This document shows, in pieces, positions 35,552 to 49,957 of a DNA stretch of 64,000 nt. The notes below the pieces were generated by a model, which ran no database searches, was not told the DNA's origin, and saw only the letters and a program-made list of their open reading frames with translations. The number at the start of each line of letters is the position of its first letter. Within the stretch, counting starts at the first letter, position 1. The stretch covers positions 315,001 to 379,000 of the forward strand of contig JANTQA010000070.1 in assembly GCA_027625915.1 (NCBI GenBank). The letters are read 5' to 3'. The stretch is from Anaeramoeba flamelloides (Eukaryota; Metamonada; Anaeramoebidae). The position numbers and the translations under genes are program-made.

Positions 35552-35748
35552 CAGTCAGTTTCACTTTTAAGACACAAACTTTGAACGAAATTTAAGGAAC
35601 AATAAAAATCCCAAATTAAGGTACAAAATTCAAATTCTAGTAAATTAAATTGTGTAAAAAAATAATTCCAAAAAATGTACCTTAATTGGGGATTTTTTTG
35701 TGCCTTAAATTTCGTTCAAAGTTTGTGTCTTAAAAGTGGAACTGACTG
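35552..35748. mobile_element. PAL-196 palindromic MITE, copy 4 (best preserved)
   Basis: It is flanked by TA (35550-35551, 35749-35750), begins CAGTCAGTTTCACTTTTAAG and ends CTTAAAAGTGGAACTGACTG. The arms are nearly perfect reverse complements over most of 197 bp (GACACAAACTTTGAACGAAA against TTTCGTTCAAAGTTTGTGTC). High arm identity suggests this is the youngest copy. Confidence 0.92.
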
Positions 35749-35750
35749 TA

Positions 35751-38148
35751 ATTTTTAAATTTTGAGAATGATAAAGATTCTATTAAAAACTAAATTTAAA
35801 CAAGAAATGAGTTGAAACTTCTCATTGAAATAAAAAAGAATTATTTAAATACATATAATAAATAAAAAAAAGAATAATATGAGGTTTTTGTCATCTAAGA
35901 ATTAAAATTTAAACTTGAAAATACATTTGTAAATGTGTAGTGGCTAATGTTTCAAGTGGGTGAAAGAAACAAAAAGTTAATCTATTAACAATATCAAAAG
36001 ATACTATTGAAAAGCAGACAAAAATAGAAAAATTAAGGGAAAAATAAGATCCTTTCATAAAAAAAATTTTTTTATTTTATTTTGTTTTAACTCCTCGTTA
36101 ATTTAAATATCTCAAATTATATATTTACTGTTGTCGATATATTAGTACTTTTGATCATAACATATATTATCATTATATTAGCAATTAATTGATGATAATA
36201 TTAAAAAATCGCGATTATTCCAACTTTATCACAAAAAAACATTAAAGGAGAATACTCCATTATCTAGATAATTCAAATTATCATGAAAAAATGAAAAAAT
36301 TATTTTTTTGAAAATCACAGAAAAAAATCTATAGACTTTAACAAAGCATTGAGACTTTAATCACACTTTCCAATTTAAATATATTTGAAGATCTTTACAA
36401 AGGGTTGTGAATTGTCTCCAAGTGTTTGAAGGGTTTAAAAAGCAGAAAAAACTATCAACGGAAATTTGTTTGTTTGTAGTGGAAAAAAAAATTTATTCTT
36501 GTCATTTTTTTTTTTTTAACAAAATATTAAATCTCAAACAATTTTATAATGATAATAATAATAACCCATTCCAATGATATACTTAATTATAAAATAGATG
36601 TGTTTTTTTTTAATTAGGTTATTACCTTCACAAGTTAAATAACCAAAAAGATGAAAGAGTAATTATCCTTTTCATTGATGACAGATTAAAAAAAAATCAC
36701 ATTTAAGCTCTAGTTGTGTTTTCTGCAAAATATAAAAATATGAGGAGAAGAAGAATAAGAAGAAGAAAAAAAGAAATGTACAAAAAATCTTAATAATTGG
36801 TGATAATATGGCTAAGTTATAGAGAAATCGTTTGAAAAGTTTACCTACTCCATTTATCTTTTCTGAGAATATTGAAAATGGTTTAACCCAAGAACACATT
36901 CTTTAAAGAACAGATAAAGAGTTGGTTGTTTTAGAATTTCTTTTATTCAACTTAATTTACAACACAACGATTGACTGAGAAAATATTTATTAATCTTTTG
37001 TTCTTATTTTTGTTGATCTAAAAGGATGGGTATCTAATAACCAAATCAAAAGAAAATACAATAAACCCTTTGATCTGAATTTTGATTTGAACCAAATATC
37101 TTTTTCGTTGTTTTTTTTCAAAAGAATAACTTTTTTCACCTAATCTATTTTTTGATCCCTCAAAAATTATTTCTTTTTGAAAAAATTACTCAATTAGCCC
37201 AAAAACCCATCAACTATTGTATTACATATTTTGGGATTCACGATATTTTGGCATATATTACAATTTTTTAATAATTATCGCGATTTTTTAGAATATCACG
37301 ATTTTGTCATATTTTCGTGATATTATTGAATATCACGATTTGATAAAAATAATAGAGAATTTTGTAATTTTTTCGTGAATTCAGCATAGATATTATCAAA
37401 ACCTCTAATGACAATCATAATTTAAGAGCCCATGTTTAAAAATCTTAGTTATTTTAAATAGGGATATCTTGCGTAAAGTTGGAATCTCAATGTCTCAATA
37501 ATTCTCTTGGCTTTGATTGCAAAGAACTTTGATATTCTGTTCAAAATAACAAAAATTTCCAATCAACTCTGCTAAATTATTTCGGATACTCACTAACTCT
37601 CTAAAGTTTAAGAGCCGAAATAACTTCATAAGATCAAATATAAACTAATTTCCAACCCATTTCATTCTTAAAAAAATTTACAAAAAAATCAAGGTCGATC
37701 CAATAAATTATTACAAATGTAAAATTTTGAAGAATTTAATGTTTTTTATTTTTAATGTTTTGTGTTTTAAAAAAAGTGAATTCAAAATACCAGACGAATG
37801 AAAAAAAATAATAATAAAGATATATAAAAAATAAATAATAAATAATAAATAATGAAAATAGAAAAAATAATCAAAAAGTAAATGATAAAAAAAAATAAGA
37901 AGTACATTAAAAAATAAATTACCAAATAACAAAAATAATAATAAAAGAAGAAATAATGGAGATCAGTTCATCAAAAAAAAATGTTGTTTTTTTTTTTTTT
38001 TTTTTTTTTTTTCTTCAGTTTAAAGATAAAGATAAAGGTAATGTATAAAAATTCAAAAATAATGAAAAAAATTAAATTAAAATCGGATTCAAAAGAATGA
38101 ATTTCAAAAATTAAATTATAATAGTTTAGATCTTTATGAATATTTACA
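35751..38148. other. AT-rich intergenic stretch downstream of copine
   Basis: No gene was found. Notable are a cluster of CACGAT-type motifs at 37235-37385 and a poly(T) tract near 37990-38012. The last 150 bp probably include the copine 3' UTR. Confidence 0.4.
37235..37385. repeat. Clustered ATCACGAT/ATCGTGAT palindromic motifs
   Basis: Within about 150 bp occur TTCACGATATTTTG, AATATCACGATTTTGTCA, TTTCGTGATATTATTG, AATATCACGATTTGATAA and TTTTCGTGAATTC, alternating in orientation. The outer pair forms an inverted repeat. The arrangement could be a decayed foldback or a cluster of binding sites; nothing decides between them. Confidence 0.6.
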
Positions 38149-42097
<3,949 letters not shown>

Positions 42098-42423
42098 CTA
42101 TTAAGATAAAAATAAAATAAAAAGATGTGTTGGAGAAAAAATAAATAAATTTTTGGAGATTTAATTTTATTGTCAAAAAACAGGAGTTAGTGGTTTAATT
42201 GGTGTTTGTTGGTGGAAAAATGCCCAATACATTTTTATTTTATCCTTAAAAATAAAAAATTATTTTTTTTGGAAATTCTTTTATGGAGAAATTGGGTTCC
42301 CCAATTTGAGGATCCAAAAAATAAGCAATCATTTCTGTGATACTTCAAGACACTTTGAAGAACAAAAGTCGGACTTTTTTCGTTAAAAGTTGATCGGTCA
42401 TGATATATTGCTTTCTATTCAGA

Positions 42424-42651
42424 TCATTTCATAATTTTTGGGTTTGTCCGATTCAATTTAGGGGTTATATTGTTGAATGGTGAAAAGAGTTTTCTCTTCG
42501 ACAGTACAAATTCATGATATTTTGTTCTTTTTTTTATTTGATCATCCAATTGATCTAATTTTTGTTTGAGTATTCTCAATTTATAAGGATAAAATTTCAG
42601 GTACATTAACCATTTTACTCTTCTGTAATTTGAATCTTCTTTTGAGGTCAT
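42424..42651 (-). CDS. Hypothetical 75-aa protein
   Basis: A single open frame starts MTSKEDSNYRRVKWLMYLKF, continues with a helical, charged segment (YKLRILKQKLDQLDDQIKKR), and ends NRTNPKIMK with stop TGA. Its residue mix is balanced and free of the Phe/Lys runs that mark chance frames here. Its base composition is closer to the exons than to the spacer. It lies 326 bp upstream of copine on the same strand. I do not recognise the family. It could be a small independent gene, an upstream exon of another transcript, or chance. Confidence 0.35.
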   Translation of the reverse strand: MTSKEDSNYRRVKWLMYLKFYPYKLRILKQKLDQLDDQIKKRTKYHEFVLSKRKLFSPFNNITPKLNRTNPKIMK

Positions 42652-43105
42652 CTTATGGAATAAATAGCTTGTTCAAAAAGTTACAAAAAAAAGATCGAGA
42701 TCATAAATTGTGGTATTTCTATCAAGTCTCAATTTGTTAGAGTTCAAAAAGAAAATGGAAACGAAGTCTCACCTTTTTTAATATAATCTCCAAATAACTA
42801 AATTTTTCTATCATAATTTTTTTTTAAATCAGGTTTCCCAAATTCTAATTCAAGAATCAAACTACCACAAATCTAAAGAAAAACTAATAATAAAGGTATT
42901 TTTAATGTTTAAATGATCTCATTTTTCTTTACTTTTCGTTTTCTTTTACTGCTTAAATTTTCCAAAATTTTGTTTGGAAATCAAAGTCAACAAAAAAATA
43001 CTCAAGAATCTTCTTATTATAAGTTACGATTTTGGACAGTAGAATATAAAGTTCACATTAACAAAATAAATAACAATTTTCTACATCAAAAAAATTCTCT
43101 AGGTA
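42652..43105. other. AT-rich spacer
   Basis: No gene was supported. A 102-codon frame at 42913-43221 runs into the MT-475 element and is treated as chance. Confidence 0.4.
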
Positions 43106-43585
43106 TTTTTGTCCAAATTAAGTGTGCAAAAAAATTTAATGTGTGTTTCAAAATAAAAAACATGTTTTTTTTTTGTTCTAGAAGACCTATACATCATCTG
43201 ATCAAAGAAACCAACAATTAAACCTAATTAAATATGGTATTGGTTTCTTAAAGTTCTATTATTTGATAAATAATTCTAAAAATGGTGGATCAAATTAGAA
43301 GCATTTATCTCAAAAAATTGCCTTAAATTCTTGAACAAAAACAATCAAAAAAACAAAAAATAATCAAAAATTTGAGAACTATTATAAAAAATTTTTTAAT
43401 ATTTGTATTAATAATTTAAATTTCACTATAAATAACTAGACCTTTACTTTCAAAATTGATTTGTACTTAGGTATACTATTTGATAGTAGATTGGATGTTG
43501 CCTTGGTACTACATTAAAAAAAAAGGGCGGATAATATTTTGAAACACAGATTATATTCTTTGGTCACACATTATTTTGATCACTG
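43106..43585 (+). mobile_element. MT-475 element
   Basis: It is 480 bp with TA at 43104-43105 and 43586-43587. The right end reads ATTATTTTGATCACTG and the left end TTTTTGTCCAAATTAAGTGT. Internal blocks (TGGTATTGGTTTCTTAAAGT, CTTAGGTATACTATTTGATA, GGGCGGATAATATTTTGAAA) match the copy at 22839 closely. Confidence 0.88.
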
Positions 43586-43587
43586 TA

Positions 43588-44210
43588 AAAATTTCTCTTA
43601 TTTTTTAGATATAAAATTTGATCTTTTGTTTAATTGGGAATTTCTTTTTTAATAATCAAACCTCAAGTAATCAACATCATTTTAGATTTTTTTGATCTTT
43701 TAATGTACATTGATCAAAACAATGCGTTCTTAAAGACTCTGATTAATGTTTCAAAATAAATCTTATTGCCTTTTTTTTTCTTGTTCCAGTTAAATATCCA
43801 ATTCACTACCTCGTCTTATACGTATTTTCAAATCCATTTTATAGGTTAGCCCATTGATGTTATGTGGTAGATTTAAAAATATAAATTATAGTTGATTATT
43901 TGTCATCCTTTTTCTCTGTTTTTTTTGAATTTCTTTGAGTTTTTGCTTTTTTGATTAATTGCATTTTACATGATTGATGAATCTGTGAAAATAAAATAGT
44001 CATGAAGAAATCCTTTTTTGGTTAATTTTTGAGAATTTTTTTGATGAGCTATTAAATTAAAATAATAGAAATATTTTTCCCTGTGAATGTCAGACTGTAA
44101 TAGTTGAAAAAAAATATATGTATAGTGTGTCGTAATTAAATTATCAAATGTCGTTTTTTCAACCTTATTTTCTAAAAAAAAATCAAAAAAATAATTTTTT
44201 TTAATTTATA
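43588..44210. other. Spacer between MT-475 and the 5S gene
   Basis: Mostly AT-rich sequence. One possible terminal exon on the minus strand (43982-43896) is described among the findings; otherwise nothing was seen. Confidence 0.4.
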
Positions 44211-44216
44211 AAAAAA
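44211..44216 (-). terminator. RNA polymerase III T6 terminator of the 5S gene
   Basis: Six T on the minus strand follow directly after the mature 3' end of the 5S rRNA, the standard Pol III termination signal. Confidence 0.8.
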
Positions 44217-44337
44217 GTATTCAGCACCAAGTGTTCGCGAGAGGTTCCCCATCTCACTAACTAGCTTAGCCCTCAATTCGTTGATCTTCTGGGTTCGGAA
44301 TGTGTCCAGGATTATTAAATTGGGTATGGCCGAATAC
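44217..44337 (-). rRNA. 5S ribosomal RNA
   Basis: The minus strand reads GTATTCGGCCATACCC at the 5' end and GGTGCTGAATAC at the 3' end. The terminal nine bases on each side pair (GTATTCGGC with GCTGAATAC, one G-U), forming helix I. The length of 121 nt is typical. Conserved eukaryotic 5S landmarks follow: CACATTCCGAACCCAGAAG, the internal promoter A-box region GGGCTAAGC (44264-44272 on the plus strand), TAGTTAGT, and the C-box GATGGGGAACC (44243-44253). It sits alone, not in a visible tandem array or next to other rRNA genes. Transcription would start at or near 44337. The intact ends and complementary terminal helix argue for a functional gene. Confidence 0.95.
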
Positions 44338-44631
44338 ATTAACTTAAAAAACATGGATACGCGAAGATTTTAAAAATTGAAAAGAATTAATAACTTTTGG
44401 GAAAAAAATGTTCAATCTTTTTTTTTTTTTTTTAAATAAAGTTGTAGTTTTTCAAAAACGAAAACAGAGATACTTCTTGAAAAGTTTTTTGCTTTTCATA
44501 TTTACAAAAAGAAAAATTCTTTCAAGAAAGAACAAAAAGAATTATACTTTTTTGATTCTACAAAAGGAGATTTGATCAAGGTTCTATTAGGGAATTTTCA
44601 AGTACTCAAATTGTGACTAATTCCTTGACAA

Positions 44632-45075
44632 TTAGCACAATATTTCGTTTTGGGCTTTGTTCAATATAGCTGTGGTTTTTTTTCTTTCAAAGACAACATT
44701 CGATTTTGCAATTTCGGTTTGGTGGTTATGCTCCCCAATTGTTTTTTCTTCTTTTAATTCTTGTTCTTTTTCAACATTTTCTTTTTCTTTTTCTTTTTCT
44801 TCTTCTTTTTCTTCATTTTAATTGTTCTCTTTTTCTCACTTCCGTCCTTGTCTAGAAGTTATTTTTTTCCACAACTCATATTTGTTGTCATCAATTTGTA
44901 GTTCTTGATAATTTTGAGATAAAAACTTATTATTATATTTAAATAATTGAAAAAAAATAAAAAGAAGAAATTTATTCACCTTCTTCGTTTTTTGGGAATT
45001 TGAACAAATCTTCACTAACTTATATAAATTTACAGTTCTTATTAGTCTTTTAGGAAAGTTCAATATAAATATCAT
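44632..45075 (-). pseudogene. Interrupted coding remnant, family unknown
   Basis: One minus-strand frame reads MIFILNFPKRLIRTVNLYKL..., then LQIDDNKYELWKKITSRQGR, a Glu/Lys-rich segment and finally EHNHQTEIAKSNVVFERKKT...NKAQNEILC before a stop. The parts lie in one frame with two interruptions and look much more protein-like than the surrounding DNA. The 5' side is cut off by AT-rich sequence and an MT-475 element. It could be a dead host gene or two exons with an unrecognised intron. I do not recognise the product. Confidence 0.4.
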
Positions 45076-45228
45076 CTCACAAATATTTACTCAAAAAAAA
45101 AATGTTACATAAAATCAAATTGAATTTGATCAAGAGAAAATACTAATGTTTTATATCAGCAGAATTGGTTTTTCAATCTTCTTTAAATCGATTAATTCCA
45201 AAAAATATATAAAACTTTATTCAAACTA

Positions 45229-45704
45229 CTGTAGTCCAAATAAAGCGTGCAAAAAAAATTAAAACATGTTTCCAAATAAAAAGCGTGTTTTTTTGTTCTA
45301 GTTGACCTATACATTAACCAATCAAAGAAACCAATAATAAACACTAAAAAAATATGGTATTGATTTCTTAAAGTTCTATTATTTAAAAAAAATTGAAAAA
45401 ATTGGGAAAATTATAAAATTTGTCTCAAAAAATAGAGTTAACTTTTGAAAAAATCCAAAAACAATCAAAAAAACAAAAAATTATGAAAATTATGCAAACT
45501 ATTATAAAAAATTTTGAACTATTTGCATTAACAAATTATATTTTACTGAAAATAACAAGTTCTTTACATTCAAAATTGATTTGAACTTAGGTATACTATT
45601 TGGTAGTAGATTGGATGTTGTTGTTGAACAAGAAGAAAAAGAAGCACCGATAATATTTTTTAACACGGATTATAGTCACTGTACACTCTTTATTTTGATT
45701 ACTG
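45229..45704 (+). mobile_element. MT-475 element
   Basis: It is 476 bp, flanked by TA (45227-45228 and 45705-45706). The left end CTGTAGTCCAAATAAAGCGT and the right end, ending TATTTTGATTACTG, are inverted repeats. Family blocks GACCTATACATTAACCAATC and CTTAGGTATACTATTTGGTA are present. Confidence 0.88.
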
Positions 45705-46029
45705 TAATCAAAAATTTTTGAATCATTTTTGAATTAGTAAGAAGAAAAAACTTACATTTTTTAAATTTAAGAAGATGGCCAACATTATTTATATTTGTTT
45801 TTAAACAAAAATCCATTTGGATATTAATTGATTTTTTTAATCAAATTTTTTTCTTTGTTTCCAAATTTATAACTTCAACAGTATTCAACAAATACTTAAA
45901 AGTGAAAACAGAACCGATGAAAACAAAATCAAGAAAACAATTGAATAAAAAAAAAAGAAGCAACTCACATGAAGATACCAAAAAACAAAAGCCCAAACCA
46001 CTAAAAATGAAAAAGAAAAAACTTCTATA

Positions 46030-46385
46030 CATTCAATTTCATTTTTAAGACACAACTTTTCTACAAGATATTAGGAACAAATAAAAACTCAAATTAATTC
46101 AAATTTTTTCAAATTTTGGTTTTAAGGGACTAATCTCTATTAAAATTTTTTTACCTAAATTTGGTAGAGATTGAGAAAATTTTTCGGCAATTACATAGAT
46201 TTGAAAGATCTTGTTTTTTTTTCAATATTAAACATATTTCAAGATAAGGAATCCTTATTTAGAAACCGTCAAAAAAAATAATAGAGACTAGTCCCTTAAG
46301 TAAATCGGTTTTTATTATCTTCATTTGAGATTTTTTGTACCTAAAATCTTGTCAAAAGTTTATGCATTAAAAGTTGAACTGAAGG
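46030..46385. mobile_element. PAL-196 palindromic MITE, copy 5, carrying a nested element
   Basis: It has TA at 46028-46029 and 46386-46387. The left end CATTCAATTTCATTTTTAAG and right end CATTAAAAGTTGAACTGAAG are degenerate family termini. It is about 160 bp longer than the other copies because a second element occupies 46122-46299; what remains is about 178 bp. Confidence 0.7.
46122..46299. mobile_element. TTAA-ended inverted-repeat element nested in PAL-196
   Basis: The left end TTAAGGGACTAATCTCTATT and right end AATAGAGACTAGTCCCTTAA are inverted repeats of about 21 bp with TTAA at both edges. It splits PAL-196 copy 5. A matching single end (TTAAGGGACTAGCACCTATT) occurs at about 48209. 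The TTAA boundaries recall piggyBac-type target duplication, but the TTAA could also be part of the repeat itself. Confidence 0.65.
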
Positions 46386-46551
46386 TATTTCTAATCCAGT
46401 TTTCCCCCCCCCACGAAAAAGAAGTTTAAATAATAATATTAAATTGACACAATATCAAAGAGTTTTAAAAAAAAACTATAAAACAGATTTTCTAATTATA
46501 AAAAGAAATAGCAATTCACAAAAAAATAACAAATACGCCAGAACCATTAAT

Positions 46552-47178
46552 ATAAACCCCTTTTCAAATATTGTGACTCACCTGAAATAATAAATTGAAA
46601 AAAAAAAAAAATTATCATTTTGTATTCAAGGACAATTAATAAAAAAATATGATTTGTAATTCAATTTCAAGTCATTCCAAACCTATTAAAACCTGATATA
46701 TTAAAAATTTAAAAAAATAAAACCAAAAACTAAAAAAAAGTGAATAACAATTTTTGAAATGAGCATTACCGATATTTTATTATTGAACTTTCACTAAAAA
46801 AAAGTTGAACAATCAGATTTTTTATGAATAATTAAATTCATTTTCAAAACATTACATAGTCGAAAATTTAATAGTGATTATTTGTATTTTCGAAGATCTC
46901 TTTTTTTTTCCTCATGATCTTTGGTAAAATATAAAAAAGAAAAACAAAAGAAAAAGAAAAATTTTTCAAAAAAAAAAGGAAAAAAAAATTTGAAAAAGCA
47001 AAACAGAAGAAAATAAAAATTTCACAAAAAAAAACTAAAATTTGCAAAATTAGAAAAAATGATTCTGATCCAAAAATTTGAAAATATTTTTTTAGAAATG
47101 AATACTGGAATAACCCCCCCCCCAAACAGTTTCCATAAACATTATACAGTGAGTCAAAATTTTTGAAAAATAGTTTAT
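46552..47178 (-). mobile_element. TIR-600 element, copy 2
   Basis: This is the inverted counterpart of 27335-27926. It has TATTGTGACTCACCTGAAAT at one end and AGTGAGTCAAAATTTTTGAA followed by AAATAGTTT at the other. Internal blocks such as GAATAATTAAATTCATTTTC and GCAAAATTAGAAAAAATGAT match in reverse complement. It is non-coding. Confidence 0.8.
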
Positions 47179-47657
47179 ATAAAAAATTTTAAAAAGGAAA
47201 TTGATTTTAAACTTTCATAATTTTTTTATCAAACTAGATCTGATAAGTACTTTCAAAATTTTGGAATTGAACAAAATGTCTTCAATTCAATTGTTAATTA
47301 CACCACCACAATAAAGATTTTGAATTTTTTGTCTGCTATTTTCTAATTAAATACCTTTAAATATAATCTTTAAAAAATATTTAGTATTCTAAGATTTTTT
47401 CCCAAATAACATTTAATTATAAAATGGTTTGTAAAATGATTATTTTCCATTATTTTTATTCCCAATTTTTAATTTAATTTTAAAACAAAAAAAAATCCAC
47501 TAATTAGACTGATTATTTCGATCAAAATAGAATTCAAAAAAAATTATGAAATGACAATTTAAGTGTATCCAATTTTCAAAAATTGAATTTTAATTGTAAA
47601 CATTCACATATTTAACTTTTTTTGTATTTTTTGTTGATATGATAAAATAACGGTTTA

Positions 47658-48090
47658 CAACTTGATAAAATCAGTATTTCAAATAGAACCTGTGCTTTTT
47701 TCTCTTCTTGCTCAACAAAAATATCTAACCACTAACCAAAAGTGCATCTAAGTTCAAATTAATTTTAAAGATTAAACCACATGACCTATACAGAAAATAT
47801 TAAATTCTAAATTGAATTTGTTGAAAAAAATTAACAAAACTTTACCAATTTGATTGCAATTTTTTTGTTTTTGTTTTATATATTTTCTCAAAAATTATCC
47901 CTATTTTTCTGAGTATAATTTTCCAATTTGATCCTTTATTTTTAGAATTTCTTTTTTATTAAAAGAACTTTAAAAAACCAATATCATGTTTTTATTGTTT
48001 GTTACCTGCTTATTTAATTATTTAATGCATGGATATATTCTAATAACGAAAGTTTAATCTTAATTTGAAGCAGTTCTCAAGTTTTCTACA
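47658..48090 (-). mobile_element. MT-475 element, diverged copy
   Basis: It begins after TA with CAACTTGATAAAATC and shows family blocks in order: CTTCTTGCTCAACAA, ATATCTAACCACTAACCAAA, GATTGCAATTTTTTTG, TTTGATCCTTTATTTTTAGA and AACTTTAAAAAACCAATATC. The right boundary is uncertain. Confidence 0.6.
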
Positions 48091-49254
48091 AGTATTATTT
48101 TAACAACATCAGCAAAATAATTAAAGTAAAACAATTTTCAATAAATTACCTTATTTTGATTTCTTTTTTGTACTTAAAATTTTTTTCATAGTTAGTTTCT
48201 TAAGGGACTAGCACCTATTATTTATTGATTTTCCTAAAGGCGATATAGTGCTTATCCATAGAATCATATGGTTTAACATCATAAAAATACATATTTATCA
48301 ACTTTACAAAAATGAGTTTTCATTTTTAAAAGAATTTATTTTTCTTATTAATTTTGATTTCAAAAGATATGATCCTTAGTGTGTTTGGATTTTTGAGCTT
48401 TCAATTGAAAAATTTTTGAGTAAATTATTTAATTTTTTTGAAAAATTTTGTTTTTAGAATCAATTAATTATTCCCAAAAATAGTCAAAAATTGAAAATAT
48501 TGGAAAAATTGTTAACCACAAAAAAAAAAATTTTGCAACCCTACAAAAACCTTATTGTCAATATACTCAGTCTCAAGGCAAAATTGGAATTTTATTGAAG
48601 AATATGATTTTTGCTCTGAAAAATATAATATTAAAAAATTTTGAATTTTAGGGAATGGTATTCAACCCATTTTATGTGAAAGATATTGATACTAAAGATG
48701 CATCTGTAGCATTTATAATCATTAATAAATGATATTAACCAAGGAGAGAAAATCACTTTGAAAAGAAAATTTTTCCATGTATATCAGTCTTAGAACTTTG
48801 TAATCTTAAATACAATGCAATAATAACCAAAAAATATCTTATCGTATATACACACACCCATATCCTACCACGACCCATTGTGATCCAAGTCAAACCTTAT
48901 TTAAATTTCCACCCCGAAGATAAATTCGTTTAATCTAGCATAACACACCATACCAATCCCAACACAGCCCATTCTAATCACAAAAAAAAAAACCGATATA
49001 AAATATAAAAAGCACTAAAAACACCCAATATTGCTTAAAAGGAACCAAAAAATCTTCAGAGAGCTTTGAAGAAGACAATTCATAAAAAAAAAATTGTTAT
49101 TTTAATATATAACTTTATCTCTGAATACTCGTAGTTTTTTGAAGTTTTTCAAAAACTTTTTTTAAGAAGTTAACAAAATTTAAGGTATATTCAGTTATAT
49201 GCTGATTTACAGAGATATTCCAAACACCAGTTTTTGGGATGATTAATATTTTCT
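48091..49254. other. AT-rich intergenic stretch
   Basis: No gene was found. It includes one unpaired TTAAGGGACTAG end near 48209. A slightly GC-richer, A/C-rich segment at 48850-48990 has no open frame. Confidence 0.4.
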
Positions 49255-49957
49255 GTGTTAATTTTGAATAGTTTTTGAGAAAAATTTACATTTGATCCTT
49301 CATTTTAGGTATTTCTTTTTTGATCATTAGAACTTTAAGGACACCATTTCCAACTAGTAGGTATTTAATATAATATTATTTAACATTCACTTCTCAAAAA
49401 GAATTTTTATTCTTAATAAATGACAAAAAAATTACTAATTCAAAGTTAAAATCTGCACAACCAAAAAAAAAAAAATTTGAAATATATTTTTTAAGGAAAA
49501 TTTTTTAAAAAAAAATAATTAATAGGCATTTTCAAGAACTACTATAAAATTTAAAACATTTCAAACTTGCAAAAGTAACGTTAAACAATATTTAGAATAT
49601 CCATATCAAAAAGTGCAAGTTTATTGGTTTGGAATGTAAATTCAAGAATATTAAAATCAAAATTTGGTTAGATCAAGGAATTGTACAATTGTGAAAATTG
49701 CTTGTGAATTGTGAAAAATTAGATTTTTTCTTATAAATACAATTCTTGGTATGTAAATTTAATTGAAAATTTGGACAACTCTTTCAAGGGGGTTTTTATA
49801 TACAATTTCTATACTTTTACCATAAAACATACTTGTTAAGAAACCAATATCTTGTTTAAGATTTCTTGTTTTTTTTTATCATTTTTTGTATAGGCACTTT
49901 ATTACAAAAAGAACACTACTTTTTATTTGAAACATAGACTAAACAAAAATATCACTG
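49255..49957 (-). mobile_element. MT-475 element split by REP-430
   Basis: The left part has TTTGATCCTTCATTTTAGGT and AGAACTTTAAGGACACC. The right part has TTGTTAAGAAACCAATATCT, TACTTTTTATTTGAAACATA and an ATATCACTG end. Between them lies a full REP-430 copy. The host copy is old and its left boundary is not certain. Confidence 0.5.
49384..49812 (+). repeat. REP-430 dispersed repeat, copy 2, nested in MT-475
   Basis: It aligns with 17660-18090 along its length (AAAAAGAATTTTTATTCT, ATGACAAAAAAATTACTA, TTGCAAAAGTAACG, ACAACTCTTTCAAG, TACAATTTC). It interrupts a degenerate MT-475 element. Confidence 0.65.

Noticed and set aside
44172-44354. 60-codon minus-strand frame over the 5S gene
   Set aside because: Coincides with the 5S rRNA, which explains the sequence fully.
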